Below, piece after piece: positions 1-8,413 of a stretch of DNA of 64,000 bases. The notes under the pieces were generated by a model. The model saw nothing but the letters and a program-made list of their open reading frames with translations, searched no databases and was not told where the DNA came from. Within the stretch, counting starts at the first letter, position 1. Each line of letters begins with the position of its first letter. This DNA comes from Bryobacterales bacterium (lineage in GTDB: Bacteria > Acidobacteriota > Terriglobia > Bryobacterales > Bryobacteraceae): assembly GCA_947446025.1 (NCBI GenBank), contig CANFEY010000006.1, positions 1 to 64,000 on the forward strand, read 5' to 3'. The position numbers and the translations under genes were made by a program.

Positions 1-96
1 AACGCCAGACCGTTCTAGATGCAGCCTACTTGGCTCGCCCGGACAGGTTCGTCCGCAGGCCCCTTACTCCGCTGCCCCTTCCAAAGGAGGTCTGGA

Positions 97-2528
97 TCAA
101 CAAACCACAAAGCTCAGACGAAAATACTCTCTAAACTCCATCCCGGAGTGTCTCAAAGTCGTTGACACGCACCGCGGGCGCATGGTCAACCCCGGGAACA
201 AGTCCACCTTGCCCACCAGCGTTCCGTCCTGGTGGACTGCGGCGATGTAGCGTCCGTCAAAGCGGAAGAACTCGGGATTACGTGGAAGCACGTTGGCGAC
301 AAACGGATTACTGTTGACTCCGTTGTTTCGCACGATAATGCCGAAGCGGGTGTTGGTGAGTGTGTTGTCCGGGGCCAAGACGTTCAGTTGCGTGGGGCTG
401 ACGAAGTACACCAGCGCGGGGCGGCCCTGAATGCTCACGGACACTCCGTCGAGGGCAGTAGGCAGTGCGTTACCCACAAAGTCGCTGCCTTGCCAGATAC
501 GTGTAGTGTTCGCTAGGTTGAAGCCGCGAATGGTCACCCAGGAACCGTTGGCGAAGCCCGGTCCGAAAGCGGCACCATCGTCGACGCTGGTAATCAGCGG
601 ACCCGCTGTACGCACGTGCACGTGGACCATCACCGTCTGCGGCACAGCTTTGCCATCGGCTGAGTTGATGCTCACCTCGCCGCTGTAGTCTCCAACGGCG
701 AGCCCCGTTTTATCCACACGCACAGTGAGTTGCGCCGGAGCTGTCCCGGAAACAGTGTTCACCGTGAGCCATGGGGCCGAACTCGCCGTCGTGAACGCCC
801 CAGCACCGTTGCCCGGTGTGAGGGCAACAACTTCCGTAACAATCGTAGGCGAGCCCTGCGGAGAATCGAAAGACAGCACGTTCTTGTCCAAAGAGAAGTA
901 CGGCTTGGCACCAGGCATCTGGCTGGCTCGCGTAATGGCCGCGAAGGCGTCGATCTTGCCGTAACCCCAACGCGGGTTCGGGTCTGGACCGGTGAACGCA
1001 TCCCGCCGCGCGGTCTGCTGCAGGATGTCCTTGACTTGTTTGGCGTCCAAGGTGGGGTTGATCTCCAGCATCAGCGCGATGAATGCCGGTGACCTGCGGA
1101 CTGGCCGCGCTGACAGCATTTTGACCTGTATAGAAGCCGTTGCCATCCTGCGGCCGAGTACTCTTCCCCCATGTAGTATTTGGCGCGTAGGGGGCAAACA
1201 CGGTGTTCCCAGGATCGCTCACATCCACTCCCAAACGGCCGTCGGGCGTCGGACCAATTCCACTGCCGGACCACAAGTCCCCTACGTGATCCTCTCGAAT
1301 ACCAGTCACAACGCCATCCAGATTGACCCACTTTTCGCGCAGCACGTAGTCGTTCGGCGCGATGTTGTTGAACGCGGAAGCCACATCCCAGACCGTGTTT
1401 CCAGGTACGATGTGGCTCAAGAAGCGGCCCTCACCGTTGATCGTATTGAGTGTCGCGTTGAACTTGCCACCGCTGCTGGTGGTGGCGCGCATAGAGACGG
1501 TATAGAGGCCCGCGGCCCCGGAAAAGAGGATGCGGAACGTCCGGCGGGTCGTCGGACCATAGCCAGTCACTGCCGAGCCCTGATGCGAATAGCTGATGCC
1601 AGAGGGGGTTTGCTGATTGGTGGCATTGTTGGTGGCCAGTGAAACATAGGGACCTAGGGACCCGCCGGGAGTTTTAAGCGTGACGTCGTAGCGGTCGCTC
1701 TCTGGATACCAGACTTCTAGGCTGATCGTTCCGGCATCGAGTTTCTCCAATTCCAGGTTGAGAGTCTGGCCCTGCGCGATGGTTGCCGAGGCGTGGTTAT
1801 CCTGGCCGCCGTCTTCACTGGAGCCGGTCACGAAAACGCGGCCTGGCTTCCCCGTGCCGAACGTAGAATCGATCAGCTTCGCGCGCGTGCTGGTGCCGTT
1901 CTGTGGTCCACCGACGGAGCCGATATTGGGCAACATCACAACAGGAATACCCAGGGCGGCGGCTTGTTCGATGGCGAAGTCGATGGCGTTGGGAATGTCG
2001 TTGGCGTTGGAGATGTAGGCCGGTTCCACGGCTTGGTCGTCATGGGCGGCAGCTCCGCCCACGATCTGAACCATGAGGATCTTCGCTTTGGGGGCCTCGC
2101 CGCGATACTTCCAATCCCGGCTGTTGCGTCCGTTGCCGGCGGCGATGCCTGTCGTGGTGGTGCCATGGCCCACGGCGTCGCGATGGATCAGCGGGGTTCC
2201 ACCGGCCAGCGCTGCGTTGATCTGTTGCTTCGTGTAAACAGTGCCCCGCTTGTATTTGTTGTTGGCGTCGTTAAGCACCGGAAGGGTCGGTGAAGTCTAG
2301 GATGCCTTCAATGCGCGTGGTCCCATCGGGATTGCGGAAGTCGTTATTCTTCCAGTCCACGCCGCGGTCAAGTATCGCCACCCGGACATCCTTGCCGGAG
2401 ACGCCGAACTTGCGGACAGCCTCATCCACGCGCGTCTCCACGCGGGCCTTGTCCATCGACCGGAGTGTTACCAGTGGACTCAAGAGCAGGGCAGCACCGA
2501 TCAGGGGTAAGGGACGAAGGAAACGCAT
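97..2528 (-). pseudogene. Broken subtilisin-like (S8) exported protease
   Basis: Three consecutive minus-strand frames together encode one subtilase. The first (2271-2528) has a signal peptide and the catalytic Asp in VAILDRGVDW; the second (710-2278) has the catalytic His in GHGTTTTGIAAGNG and the Ser region in NAVSAASPQVTG; the third (97-1197) resumes with FIALMLEINPTL and ends in a Solibacter-type C-terminal beta domain (TIGR03437-like, VSPTQLNVLAP). Reading VTG-FIALM needs removal of one base at about 1084, and a second one-base shift lies near 2279 just before a TAA. The tail after DGTLVGKVDLFPG no longer resembles the domain, so the 3' end is also lost. I infer a decayed secreted protease; indel errors in the assembly are the alternative for the two shifts but would not explain the tail. 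Confidence 0.8.
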
Positions 2529-2605
2529 GTTGGATATTCTACACCCGTTTTCAAAGGAAATTGGGTTGCACGCCTGGGCAGGTGGGTGCGTCTAAGCTAG
2601 TAGCT

Positions 2606-3109
2606 ATGGACCGTACACGCCGAAACGCACGCCGCCGGGGCTTCTCCCTCATCGAACTTTTGATCGTCGTCGCGATCATCCTGATCATCGCCATGGTGGC
2701 GATCCCCAAGATGAACGTGCAGTTGATGTCGGCGCGGGAAATGGGGGCGATTCGCGAGATCGACGCCATCCACCAGGCACAAACCCAGTATTATTCACAG
2801 TTTGGACGCTTCGCGCAAAACCTGGCCGAATTGGGTCCCCCCAGCGGTGGCACGCCTGGACCGGCGGCTGCGGATCTGCTCCCGTCGTCCCTTTCCAGCG
2901 GCAAAAAGGGCGGACACATCTTTACGGTAACGGTCACCCAGACAGGTTATGCCATCAGCGTTGTCCCGGAACAGTTTGGCAGCTCCGGTCGGCGAACGTT
3001 CTACTCCGATCAGACGCTTGAAAAACATGAGAACTGGTCCGCCGAGCCCGCCACGGCGCAAAGCCCGACTCTAGGCGCTACTCAGACCACCGGGACCGAC
3101 GCTAAGTAA
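2606..3109 (+). CDS. Type II secretion/type IV pilin-like protein (prepilin methylation motif)
   Basis: The product (167 aa from the ATG at 2606) has a short basic leader ending in RRG followed by FSLIELLIVVAIILIIAMVAIPKM, the classical prepilin peptidase cleavage and N-methylation motif plus the hydrophobic alpha-1 helix. The ORF track opens earlier at 2465, but that extension has no leader character and the ATG places the motif at residues 12-17, as in the family. The soluble part is short and rich in Gly, Ser and Thr, as in minor pseudopilins of the GspG/GspH kind. No pilus or secretion genes lie nearby, so the machine it serves is unknown. Its 3' end overlaps the convergent TPR gene by 39 bp. 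Confidence 0.85.
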   Translation: MDRTRRNARRRGFSLIELLIVVAIILIIAMVAIPKMNVQLMSAREMGAIREIDAIHQAQTQYYSQFGRFAQNLAELGPPSGGTPGPAAADLLPSSLSSGKKGGHIFTVTVTQTGYAISVVPEQFGSSGRRTFYSDQTLEKHENWSAEPATAQSPTLGATQTTGTDAK

Positions 3110-4291
3110 TTCCGCTTCGATCCCGGCCGCCGCCTCGCGCAGCCACTCGGCCTCGCGATTCCGGCGCAGCTGATCCAGGATGTCGGCGCGGTAATTCAAC
3201 GTCCGGGCGACCTCTGCGGGACGCCCGCTCTTTTCCCACACCTTCGCGGCCAATTCCAGTTCGCGATCCGCCCCATGAAAACGGCCAGTGCGCTCTTCAA
3301 TCTGCGCCAGCAGCTCGTGCGCCACGGCCTCCCTGGGCCCGCCCTCGCGGCGGAACACATCGATGCTGTCGGTCAGCAGCTCCCGAGCCCGCCCCAGGTT
3401 GCCCCAACCCGCATAGACGTTCGCCAGACTGTATTGCAGGACGGCGACTTCTTCCACGTTCTTGAGTCCCTTGCCCTCCAGCTTCATCGCCAGACAGCGC
3501 TCGTATTGCTCCGCTGCACCGTCCAGGTCGCCCGAGTCCTCGTAGCACGCCGCGAGCTTTTGCAGCGTTTCCAGCGCGTCCGGCGAATCGGCACCGGACT
3601 TCTCCCGAATCGCCAGACTGCGCCGCAAACAATCCTTGGCCCGCTCCGCGTCGCCCTGATCCCGGTAGATGCAGCCGATCTCGAAGAGCAATCCGCCCAT
3701 CTCAGGACTCTCCGCCCCACAGCTCCGCTCATGCAGCGCAATGGATTTTTCAAGGGCCGGTACAGCTTCTTCGGCGTATCCAATCTTGTGCCGAGCCACC
3801 GCCAACCGGTGTACACGCTTGGCCATGCGCAGCGGGTCCGGATGCGGCAATGCGGCTCCCCTGCGGATAGCTTGCTCTTCCACCTTTTCTAGAGCAGCGA
3901 AGTTCTTCTGGTCCGTGAACACGTCGGCCAATGCGTCCAGGCAGTTGACGTACTCCTCGCCATCCGACGCTTTTGCCGCGATCTCAATGGCGGCGCGCAC
4001 CGTCACCTCCGCTGATTCGAGCTGCTTGGGATTGTCCTCAGCCGTGCGGCGCTGCGCATCGGCCAATTCCAGCCGGAACCTGACGCGCTGCTTCGGCGGA
4101 GCCTTGCGGGCATCGGCCTCTTCCACCGCGACCGCCAGATGCCGTAGGGCCTCGGTGAAGTTGCGCGCCTTGAGGTGCCGTTCCGCCTCTGACCGGTGCC
4201 AGTTGCGGTCCAGTGTCCATGCCGCCGGCTTCTTGCCCTTGGTCCCCACGCGGGAAAAGCTCCACTGGGCGTTTTTGAGGAATCCGAACAC
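3071..4291 (-). CDS. Tetratricopeptide repeat protein
   Basis: A 406-residue protein made almost entirely of TPR-type helical pairs, seen as repeated patterns such as LLFEIGCIYRDQGDAERAKDCLRRSLAI and LAACYEDSGDLDGAAEQYERCL. There is no signal peptide; the N-terminus (MFGFLKNAQWSFSRVG) is basic, so a cytoplasmic scaffold or partner-binding role is most likely. It resembles kinesin-light-chain-like TPR arrays in which each repeat is about 42 residues. The gene lies downstream of the exported methyltransferase-like gene on the same strand with a 43 bp gap. Function cannot be named from the sequence. Confidence 0.8.
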   Translation of the reverse strand: MFGFLKNAQWSFSRVGTKGKKPAAWTLDRNWHRSEAERHLKARNFTEALRHLAVAVEEADARKAPPKQRVRFRLELADAQRRTAEDNPKQLESAEVTVRAAIEIAAKASDGEEYVNCLDALADVFTDQKNFAALEKVEEQAIRRGAALPHPDPLRMAKRVHRLAVARHKIGYAEEAVPALEKSIALHERSCGAESPEMGGLLFEIGCIYRDQGDAERAKDCLRRSLAIREKSGADSPDALETLQKLAACYEDSGDLDGAAEQYERCLAMKLEGKGLKNVEEVAVLQYSLANVYAGWGNLGRARELLTDSIDVFRREGGPREAVAHELLAQIEERTGRFHGADRELELAAKVWEKSGRPAEVARTLNYRADILDQLRRNREAEWLREAAAGIEAELLSVGPGGLSSA

Positions 4292-4334
4292 GCTTTATGG
4301 ATCGGCGGCCTAAGGCCTTTACATTACCCCTGCA

Positions 4335-5552
4335 TCACCGCTGGTACCAGTAAACGGTGTCCAAAGTGAGCGGCTGTTCCGAGTAAGTGACGGCGGACTG
4401 CCCCGCCAGCCTTATTGGGACCGAGGGCGCGACCGGGAGTTGGTCATTGCTCAGCAGAAACCCGCCGGGCTTGAGCATCGCGGCGATGTTCGCCAGAGCG
4501 AGCGCCTGCTCAAACGGGTTGTAGTAGACCAGGATGTTGGTGGCGACGATGAGGTCAAACTTCTCCTCAGGCTTGAGGCGCAGCTGCTGGCCGACGATGT
4601 TGAGGTCCGCCGCGTCGATCGCCGGAACGGGGAAACGCGCGGCTCGGGTCTCCACATTCTTGAGCGGAGCCGGGATCGGATCAACCGCCTCGGGCCCGAA
4701 GGTCTTCCAGTATTCGAGCGCCGCGGGAGTCCACGAGCGGGTCGTGTCGCGCGGGAGCTGGATGGTGTAACTGGTGCGCGTCCGCAGAGTAGCGATGTGC
4801 GCAATCACGCGCGGGCTGATGTCGAGGATTGTAACGCTGGGCGTGCCCAGTCCCAGCCGCCGCACCGAGTCATGCACAGCGAAAGGCTGCAGCGTCTGCA
4901 GCGGATAAAAGTCGAAGCCGGCCTCCTTATCAATAAAGTCCAGCCCCGGCCCGATGATGGCAGCCCGTGCCACCGAGCGCAGTAGCCCGCGTGCCTGAAT
5001 TTCCCGCAGCGCGACGTCGACGGCGTAGTTTGGCAGGATTGTCGTGTCGAGCGAAACCCCGCGCGTGCTGAATGCGTTCGCCGCCGAGTCCTGCTGCGCG
5101 ATCTGCGCGTTGATCTCGATCTTCTCCTTGAGCACGCGCTGCACGTTGTCGAGTACAAAAGGCCCCGCGTCTTTCCCCGCAAGCAGCGTCTTGACGAACC
5201 CGAGCCGCTCATTTCCCACAGGGCTGGCCTTCAGCAAATCGTCCAGCCGCGCGCGCAGCAACCCCGCCCGCGTCTCCGCGGCGAAATTCTCCAGTGTCAT
5301 CCGAGGCAGTGCGGTGAAGGAGGTTCCGTAGAACAGCAAGTTGACCATGGAATCAAGGTCTCCCTGATGCAGCCGCGCCCGGATCGCCGAGTCTTTGTCT
5401 TTAGCCCAAGCCGCAAAGGCGCGCGCGTCGGCCGATTTCAGCTCCGGCGGCGCAAGCTCTTGCAACACGCCGCGAATGGATTCGTAAGGCGTAGCGACGC
5501 GGTCCGCCGCGAGCACCGGCAGCGCCAAAAGGAGGAGTAAGAAAGCCCGCAC
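4335..5552 (-). CDS. Exported CheR-like SAM-dependent methyltransferase-fold protein
   Basis: The 405-residue product begins with a clear signal peptide (MRAFLLLLLALPVLAAD, cleavage after VLA). The second half reads like a Rossmann methyltransferase of the CheR type: a nucleotide-binding-like strand and loop (AAIIGPGLDFID), a later acidic strand end (VTILDISP), and the typical strand-4 block FDLIVATNILVYYNPFEQ followed by MLKPGGFLLSND. The N-terminal 150 residues are helical and not recognised. S-adenosylmethionine is not expected outside the cytoplasm, so either the signal region is a membrane anchor facing inward, the start is misread, or the domain has lost catalysis. The gene is followed by the TPR gene on the same strand. 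Confidence 0.7.
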   Translation of the reverse strand: MRAFLLLLLALPVLAADRVATPYESIRGVLQELAPPELKSADARAFAAWAKDKDSAIRARLHQGDLDSMVNLLFYGTSFTALPRMTLENFAAETRAGLLRARLDDLLKASPVGNERLGFVKTLLAGKDAGPFVLDNVQRVLKEKIEINAQIAQQDSAANAFSTRGVSLDTTILPNYAVDVALREIQARGLLRSVARAAIIGPGLDFIDKEAGFDFYPLQTLQPFAVHDSVRRLGLGTPSVTILDISPRVIAHIATLRTRTSYTIQLPRDTTRSWTPAALEYWKTFGPEAVDPIPAPLKNVETRAARFPVPAIDAADLNIVGQQLRLKPEEKFDLIVATNILVYYNPFEQALALANIAAMLKPGGFLLSNDQLPVAPSVPIRLAGQSAVTYSEQPLTLDTVYWYQR

Positions 5553-5618
5553 GGCAACTATTCTCTCGCAAAGCCGCGAAGATCCGCAAAGGTTTTCTTG
5601 GCGCGCGTGAGTGCCTTC

Positions 5619-7244
5619 CTACCCCTGCATCGCCGACAAAAACTGCGCGTTGGACGCCGTTTTCGACAGCTTGTCGATCAGCAGTTCCATGCTCTCGCTA
5701 GGAGACAACGGGTTGAGGACCTTGCGCAGAACCCACACGCGGTTGATCTCTTCCTTGGGCAGCAGGAGTTCCTCTTTGCGCGTGCCGGACTTGGAGATAT
5801 CGATGGCCGGGAACACGCGTTTGTCCATCAACTTGCGGTCCAGATGGATTTCCATGTTGCCGGTGCCTTTGAACTCTTCAAAAATGACGTCGTCCATGCG
5901 GCTGCCGGTATCTACCAGCGCCGAGGCGACGATGGTCAACGATCCACCCTCTTCAATATTGCGGGCGGCTCCGAAGAAGCGCTTGGGGCGTTGCAGCGCG
6001 TTGGAATCGACGCCGCCGGAGAGTACCTTGCCCGAGGGCGGCACCACGGTGTTGTAGGCGCGCGCCAGACGCGTGATGGAATCGAGCAGGATAACGACGT
6101 CCTTCTTATGCTCAACCAGGCGCTTGGCTTTTTCGATCACCATTTCGGCCACTTGCACGTGCCGCGTTGCGGGTTCGTCAAAGGTGGAGCTGATGACTTC
6201 GCCGCGCACGCTGCGCTGCATGTCGGTGACTTCTTCGGGGCGCTCATCGATGAGCAGCACGATGAGGCTGACTTCCGGGTGATTGTGCGTGATGGAGTTG
6301 GCGATGTTCTGCAGCAGCATCGTCTTGCCGGTGCGGGGGGCTGCGACGATCAAGCCGCGCTGGCCCTTTCCGATGGGCGTGAGCAGATCCATCACACGGC
6401 CGGAGTAGTTATCCTTGACCGTTTCCATCTTCAACCGCTGTTGCGGATAGAGCGGCGTGAGGTTGTCGAAGAAAATTTTATTGCGCGCTTCCTCTGGCGG
6501 CTCAAAGTTGATGGCGTCGACTTTGATCAGCGCGAAGTAACGCTCGCCTTCCTTGGGCGGGCGGATCTGGCCGCTGACGGTGTCGCCGGTGCGCAGGTCA
6601 AAGCGGCGGATTTGTGAGGGCGAGACGTAGACGTCGTCGGGACCCGGAAGGTAGTTGTACTCAGGAGCTCGCAGGAAGCCAAAGCCGTCGGGCAGGCATT
6701 CGAGCACTCCTTCTGAGAATATGAGGCCGCTCTTTTCGGCTTGACCTTGCAGGATTTTGAAGATCAGTTCCTGTTTGCGCACGCCGGCGTAGTTCTGGAC
6801 GCCCTGGTTCTTGGCGATTTCGTTGAGCTCTTGGATGCTCATGTCCTTCAGTTCGACGAGGTCCAGCGCTCCTGCCTTACCCTGGTTGCCCTGGGCGCGG
6901 CGACGCGCGGTGCCACCGAACATGCGGCCCATGGGGGCTCCGGCGGGGGGATTCTGGGAGGACGGAGGAGGCTGGGGTGGGGCGGCTGCTGCGGCGGGAG
7001 GGGCTTCCGCCTTCACTTCTTTTACTTCAGCGGCAGGAGCAGGGGCCGGAGCCGGTTCGGCTTTCGCCTCCGCAGCGGGAGCGGCCTCAGCCTTCGGCTT
7101 GTGCGCCTTAGGCTTGTGCTCTTTCTCCGCCTTGGGTGCCGGAGCGGCTTCTTCGCCGGATTGCCCGGCGTCTACGGAGTCTTTGATTTCGTCGTGATCG
7201 TTTGCCAAATTTCCCTCACTCCCCGGCCTGTGACGGCCGAGCAT
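5619..7244 (-). CDS. rho: Transcription termination factor Rho
   Basis: Hexameric RNA-dependent ATPase that ends transcription. An Ala/Pro/Lys-rich N-terminal stretch of about 130 residues precedes the Rho N-terminal helical domain ([14 protein letters not shown]), the cold-shock RNA-binding fold ([16 protein letters not shown], then [16 protein letters not shown]), the P-loop ([11 protein letters not shown]), the Walker B strand ([16 protein letters not shown]) and the Q-loop region ([11 protein letters not shown]). The low-complexity insertion resembles those of other acidobacterial and high-GC Rho proteins and may bind RNA. The ATG at 7244 lies inside engB; a TTG at 7208 preceded by GAGGG is an equally good start and would shorten the protein to 529 aa. 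It overlaps the end of engB, so the two are probably co-transcribed. Confidence 0.97.
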   Translation of the reverse strand: MLGRHRPGSEGNLANDHDEIKDSVDAGQSGEEAAPAPKAEKEHKPKAHKPKAEAAPAAEAKAEPAPAPAPAAEVKEVKAEAPPAAAAAPPQPPPSSQNPPAGAPMGRMFGGTARRRAQGNQGKAGALDLVELKDMSIQELNEIAKNQGVQNYAGVRKQELIFKILQGQAEKSGLIFSEGVLECLPDGFGFLRAPEYNYLPGPDDVYVSPSQIRRFDLRTGDTVSGQIRPPKEGERYFALIKVDAINFEPPEEARNKIFFDNLTPLYPQQRLKMETVKDNYSGRVMDLLTPIGKGQRGLIVAAPRTGKTMLLQNIANSITHNHPEVSLIVLLIDERPEEVTDMQRSVRGEVISSTFDEPATRHVQVAEMVIEKAKRLVEHKKDVVILLDSITRLARAYNTVVPPSGKVLSGGVDSNALQRPKRFFGAARNIEEGGSLTIVASALVDTGSRMDDVIFEEFKGTGNMEIHLDRKLMDKRVFPAIDISKSGTRKEELLLPKEEINRVWVLRKVLNPLSPSESMELLIDKLSKTASNAQFLSAMQG

Positions 7245-7747
7245 TCGAGCATTTCTCCGCTGTATCCTTCGCGAAGCGCCCGCTGGCTCTGGTGTTTCTC
7301 TTTTTGCGTTTTCAGCTTATCTGCCTTGGTGACTACTACTATGAACGGCTGTTGCTGCTCTTCCAACCACTCCCGCAGCTCGATATCTTTCGGCATCCAC
7401 CCCCGGCGCGAATCGATCAGCAGGACCGCCAGTTTCAGCGCGTCGCGCCCGACGAGATAGCTTTCGATAAGCTCCTGCCAGTTGCTGGTGATCGCCTTGG
7501 GAACTTTTGCGTAACCATAGCCGGGGAGATCCACAAACCGGAATCCGCCGTCGACCTGAAAAAAATTGATCGCTTGCGTCCGGCCCGGCCAACTACTGAC
7601 CTTGGCCACGTCGCCCCCGCCACCGATAAGTGCGTTCAGCAAGCTGGACTTTCCAACGTTGCTGCGGCCCAGGAACGCGATCTCGGGTTCCGCGGGGCTG
7701 GGGAACTGCTCCGAGCTAACTGCACTTAGTATAAAACGTGCGGGCAT
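7172..7747 (-). CDS. engB: Ribosome biogenesis GTP-binding protein EngB/YsxC
   Basis: A 191-residue TRAFAC GTPase of the EngB/YsxC/YihA family, required for large ribosomal subunit assembly in the cytoplasm. Seen motifs are G1 (GRSNVGKSS), G2 region (SSWPGRTQ), G3 ([10 protein letters not shown]), G4 (TKADK) and G5 (CSAVTG), in the right order and spacing and at the family's usual length. The start ATG gives [12 protein letters not shown], as in homologs. The 3' end overlaps the start of rho, which suggests translational coupling of a ribosome assembly factor with the termination factor. Confidence 0.96.
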   Translation of the reverse strand: MPARFILSAVSSEQFPSPAEPEIAFLGRSNVGKSSLLNALIGGGGDVAKVSSWPGRTQAINFFQVDGGFRFVDLPGYGYAKVPKAITSNWQELIESYLVGRDALKLAVLLIDSRRGWMPKDIELREWLEEQQQPFIVVVTKADKLKTQKEKHQSQRALREGYSGEMLECSAVTGRGVREIWQTITTKSKTP

Positions 7748-7831
7748 GGATTTGGGTGGGGTGGTCGGGAAAACGGGAAAGCAGGGAGGCGCGGTGTCTG
7801 TCCCTAGTCTACATCATGTTTAAGAAGCGTA

Positions 7832-7903
7832 CATCCCCTTCATCCCCTTTATCTGCGCCTGGGAAATCCGGGCTGCTTTTTTTGGCGACCGATGAAGGGG
7901 ATG
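7832..7903. repeat. 13-bp inverted repeat, REP-like
   Basis: CATCCCCTTCATC at 7832-7844 is exactly complementary to GATGAAGGGGATG at 7891-7903, separated by 46 bases. A partial tandem copy of the same block (CATCCCCTTTATC) starts at 7841. A third copy (ATCCCCTTCATC) lies at 7996. This looks like remnants of a small interspersed palindromic element rather than a terminator, because the loop is long and no gene ends here. Confidence 0.6.
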
Positions 7904-8002
7904 CATGGGATAGGATTTTTGCGTGCGACTCTCGAGGTGTCAGCCTCCCCGCGTCTCTCGTCTTGGCTGCGGGGGGTCCGGCCTAATCCCGTGAATCCCC
8001 TT

Positions 8003-8044
8003 CATCTGTGGCCATTTCTCCGTGCTTTCATTTGGCCACAGATG
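8003..8044. repeat. Perfect 12-bp stem-loop upstream of feoA
   Basis: CATCTGTGGCCA (8003-8014) and TGGCCACAGATG (8033-8044) are exact inverted copies around an 18-base loop. The stem extends the ATCCCCTTCATC block found at 7832 and 7891, so the two structures belong to the same repeat family. It lies more than 80 bp upstream of the feoA promoter elements. No T-rich run follows. Confidence 0.65.
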
Positions 8045-8126
8045 TAGGGGGTGAAGGGATCAAACAGGACCAAAACGATCCAATATTGTGCTATACTCCA
8101 GTTGCAAGCTTGTATCCCTAGTCCTA

Positions 8127-8155
8127 TTGACGATTTGGGCTGGAAACATGATACT
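8127..8155 (+). promoter_or_regulatory. Candidate sigma-70 promoter of feoAB
   Basis: TTGACG at 8127-8132, a 17-base spacer and GATACT at 8150-8155 form a good sigma-70 arrangement. Transcription would begin near 8162, almost at the proposed feoA start (8165 or 8171), which would make the message leaderless. A second -10-like TATACT sits at 8092-8097, followed by the palindrome CAAGCTTG at 8105-8112, which could be an operator for an iron regulator. Neither is proven. Confidence 0.45.
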
Positions 8156-8164
8156 GATAAACAG

Positions 8165-8407
8165 ATGCAAATGAGTGTCAACAGGAACCTGACTCATCTT
8201 CAGCGCGGGGAGACCGGAATTCTGGATCGGCTGGACCTCCCAGAGGCCGATGCGCGGCGGTTGATGGAGTTGGGATTCATCCCTGGGCACAGCGTTACGC
8301 CGGCGCATTCGGCTCCGTTTGGGGGCGACCCGAGGGTGTTCCGGGTGGATGGGTCGGAGATCGCGCTGCGGCGGGAGACGGCTGCGCATCTTATTTTAAG
8401 GGCGTAG
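8165..8407 (+). CDS. feoA: Ferrous iron transport protein A (FeoA)
   Basis: A small SH3-like protein that supports FeoB-mediated ferrous iron uptake at the cytoplasmic membrane. The part from residue 39 of the ORF-track translation onward (LTHLQRGETGILDRL, ARRLMELGFIPGHSVTP, FRVDGSEIALRRETA) has the usual FeoA signature and length of about 80 residues. The ORF track extends upstream to 8051 but that part crosses the promoter and has no family resemblance, so the ATG at 8165 (or 8171) is preferred. No Shine-Dalgarno sequence is visible before either ATG. feoB follows after 6 bases. Confidence 0.9.
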   Translation: MQMSVNRNLTHLQRGETGILDRLDLPEADARRLMELGFIPGHSVTPAHSAPFGGDPRVFRVDGSEIALRRETAAHLILRA

Positions 8408-8413
8408 GAAACG

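Larger units (their letters stand above)
7748..8164. other. Intergenic region between engB and feoA, rich in inverted repeats
   Basis: No coding region is supported in these 417 bases. The left part (about 7750-8050) holds repeated blocks of ATCCCCTTCATC in both orientations, listed separately as two inverted repeats. The right part (about 8090-8160) carries the promoter elements for feoA. The divergent arrangement means promoters for both engB and feoA should lie here. Confidence 0.6.
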
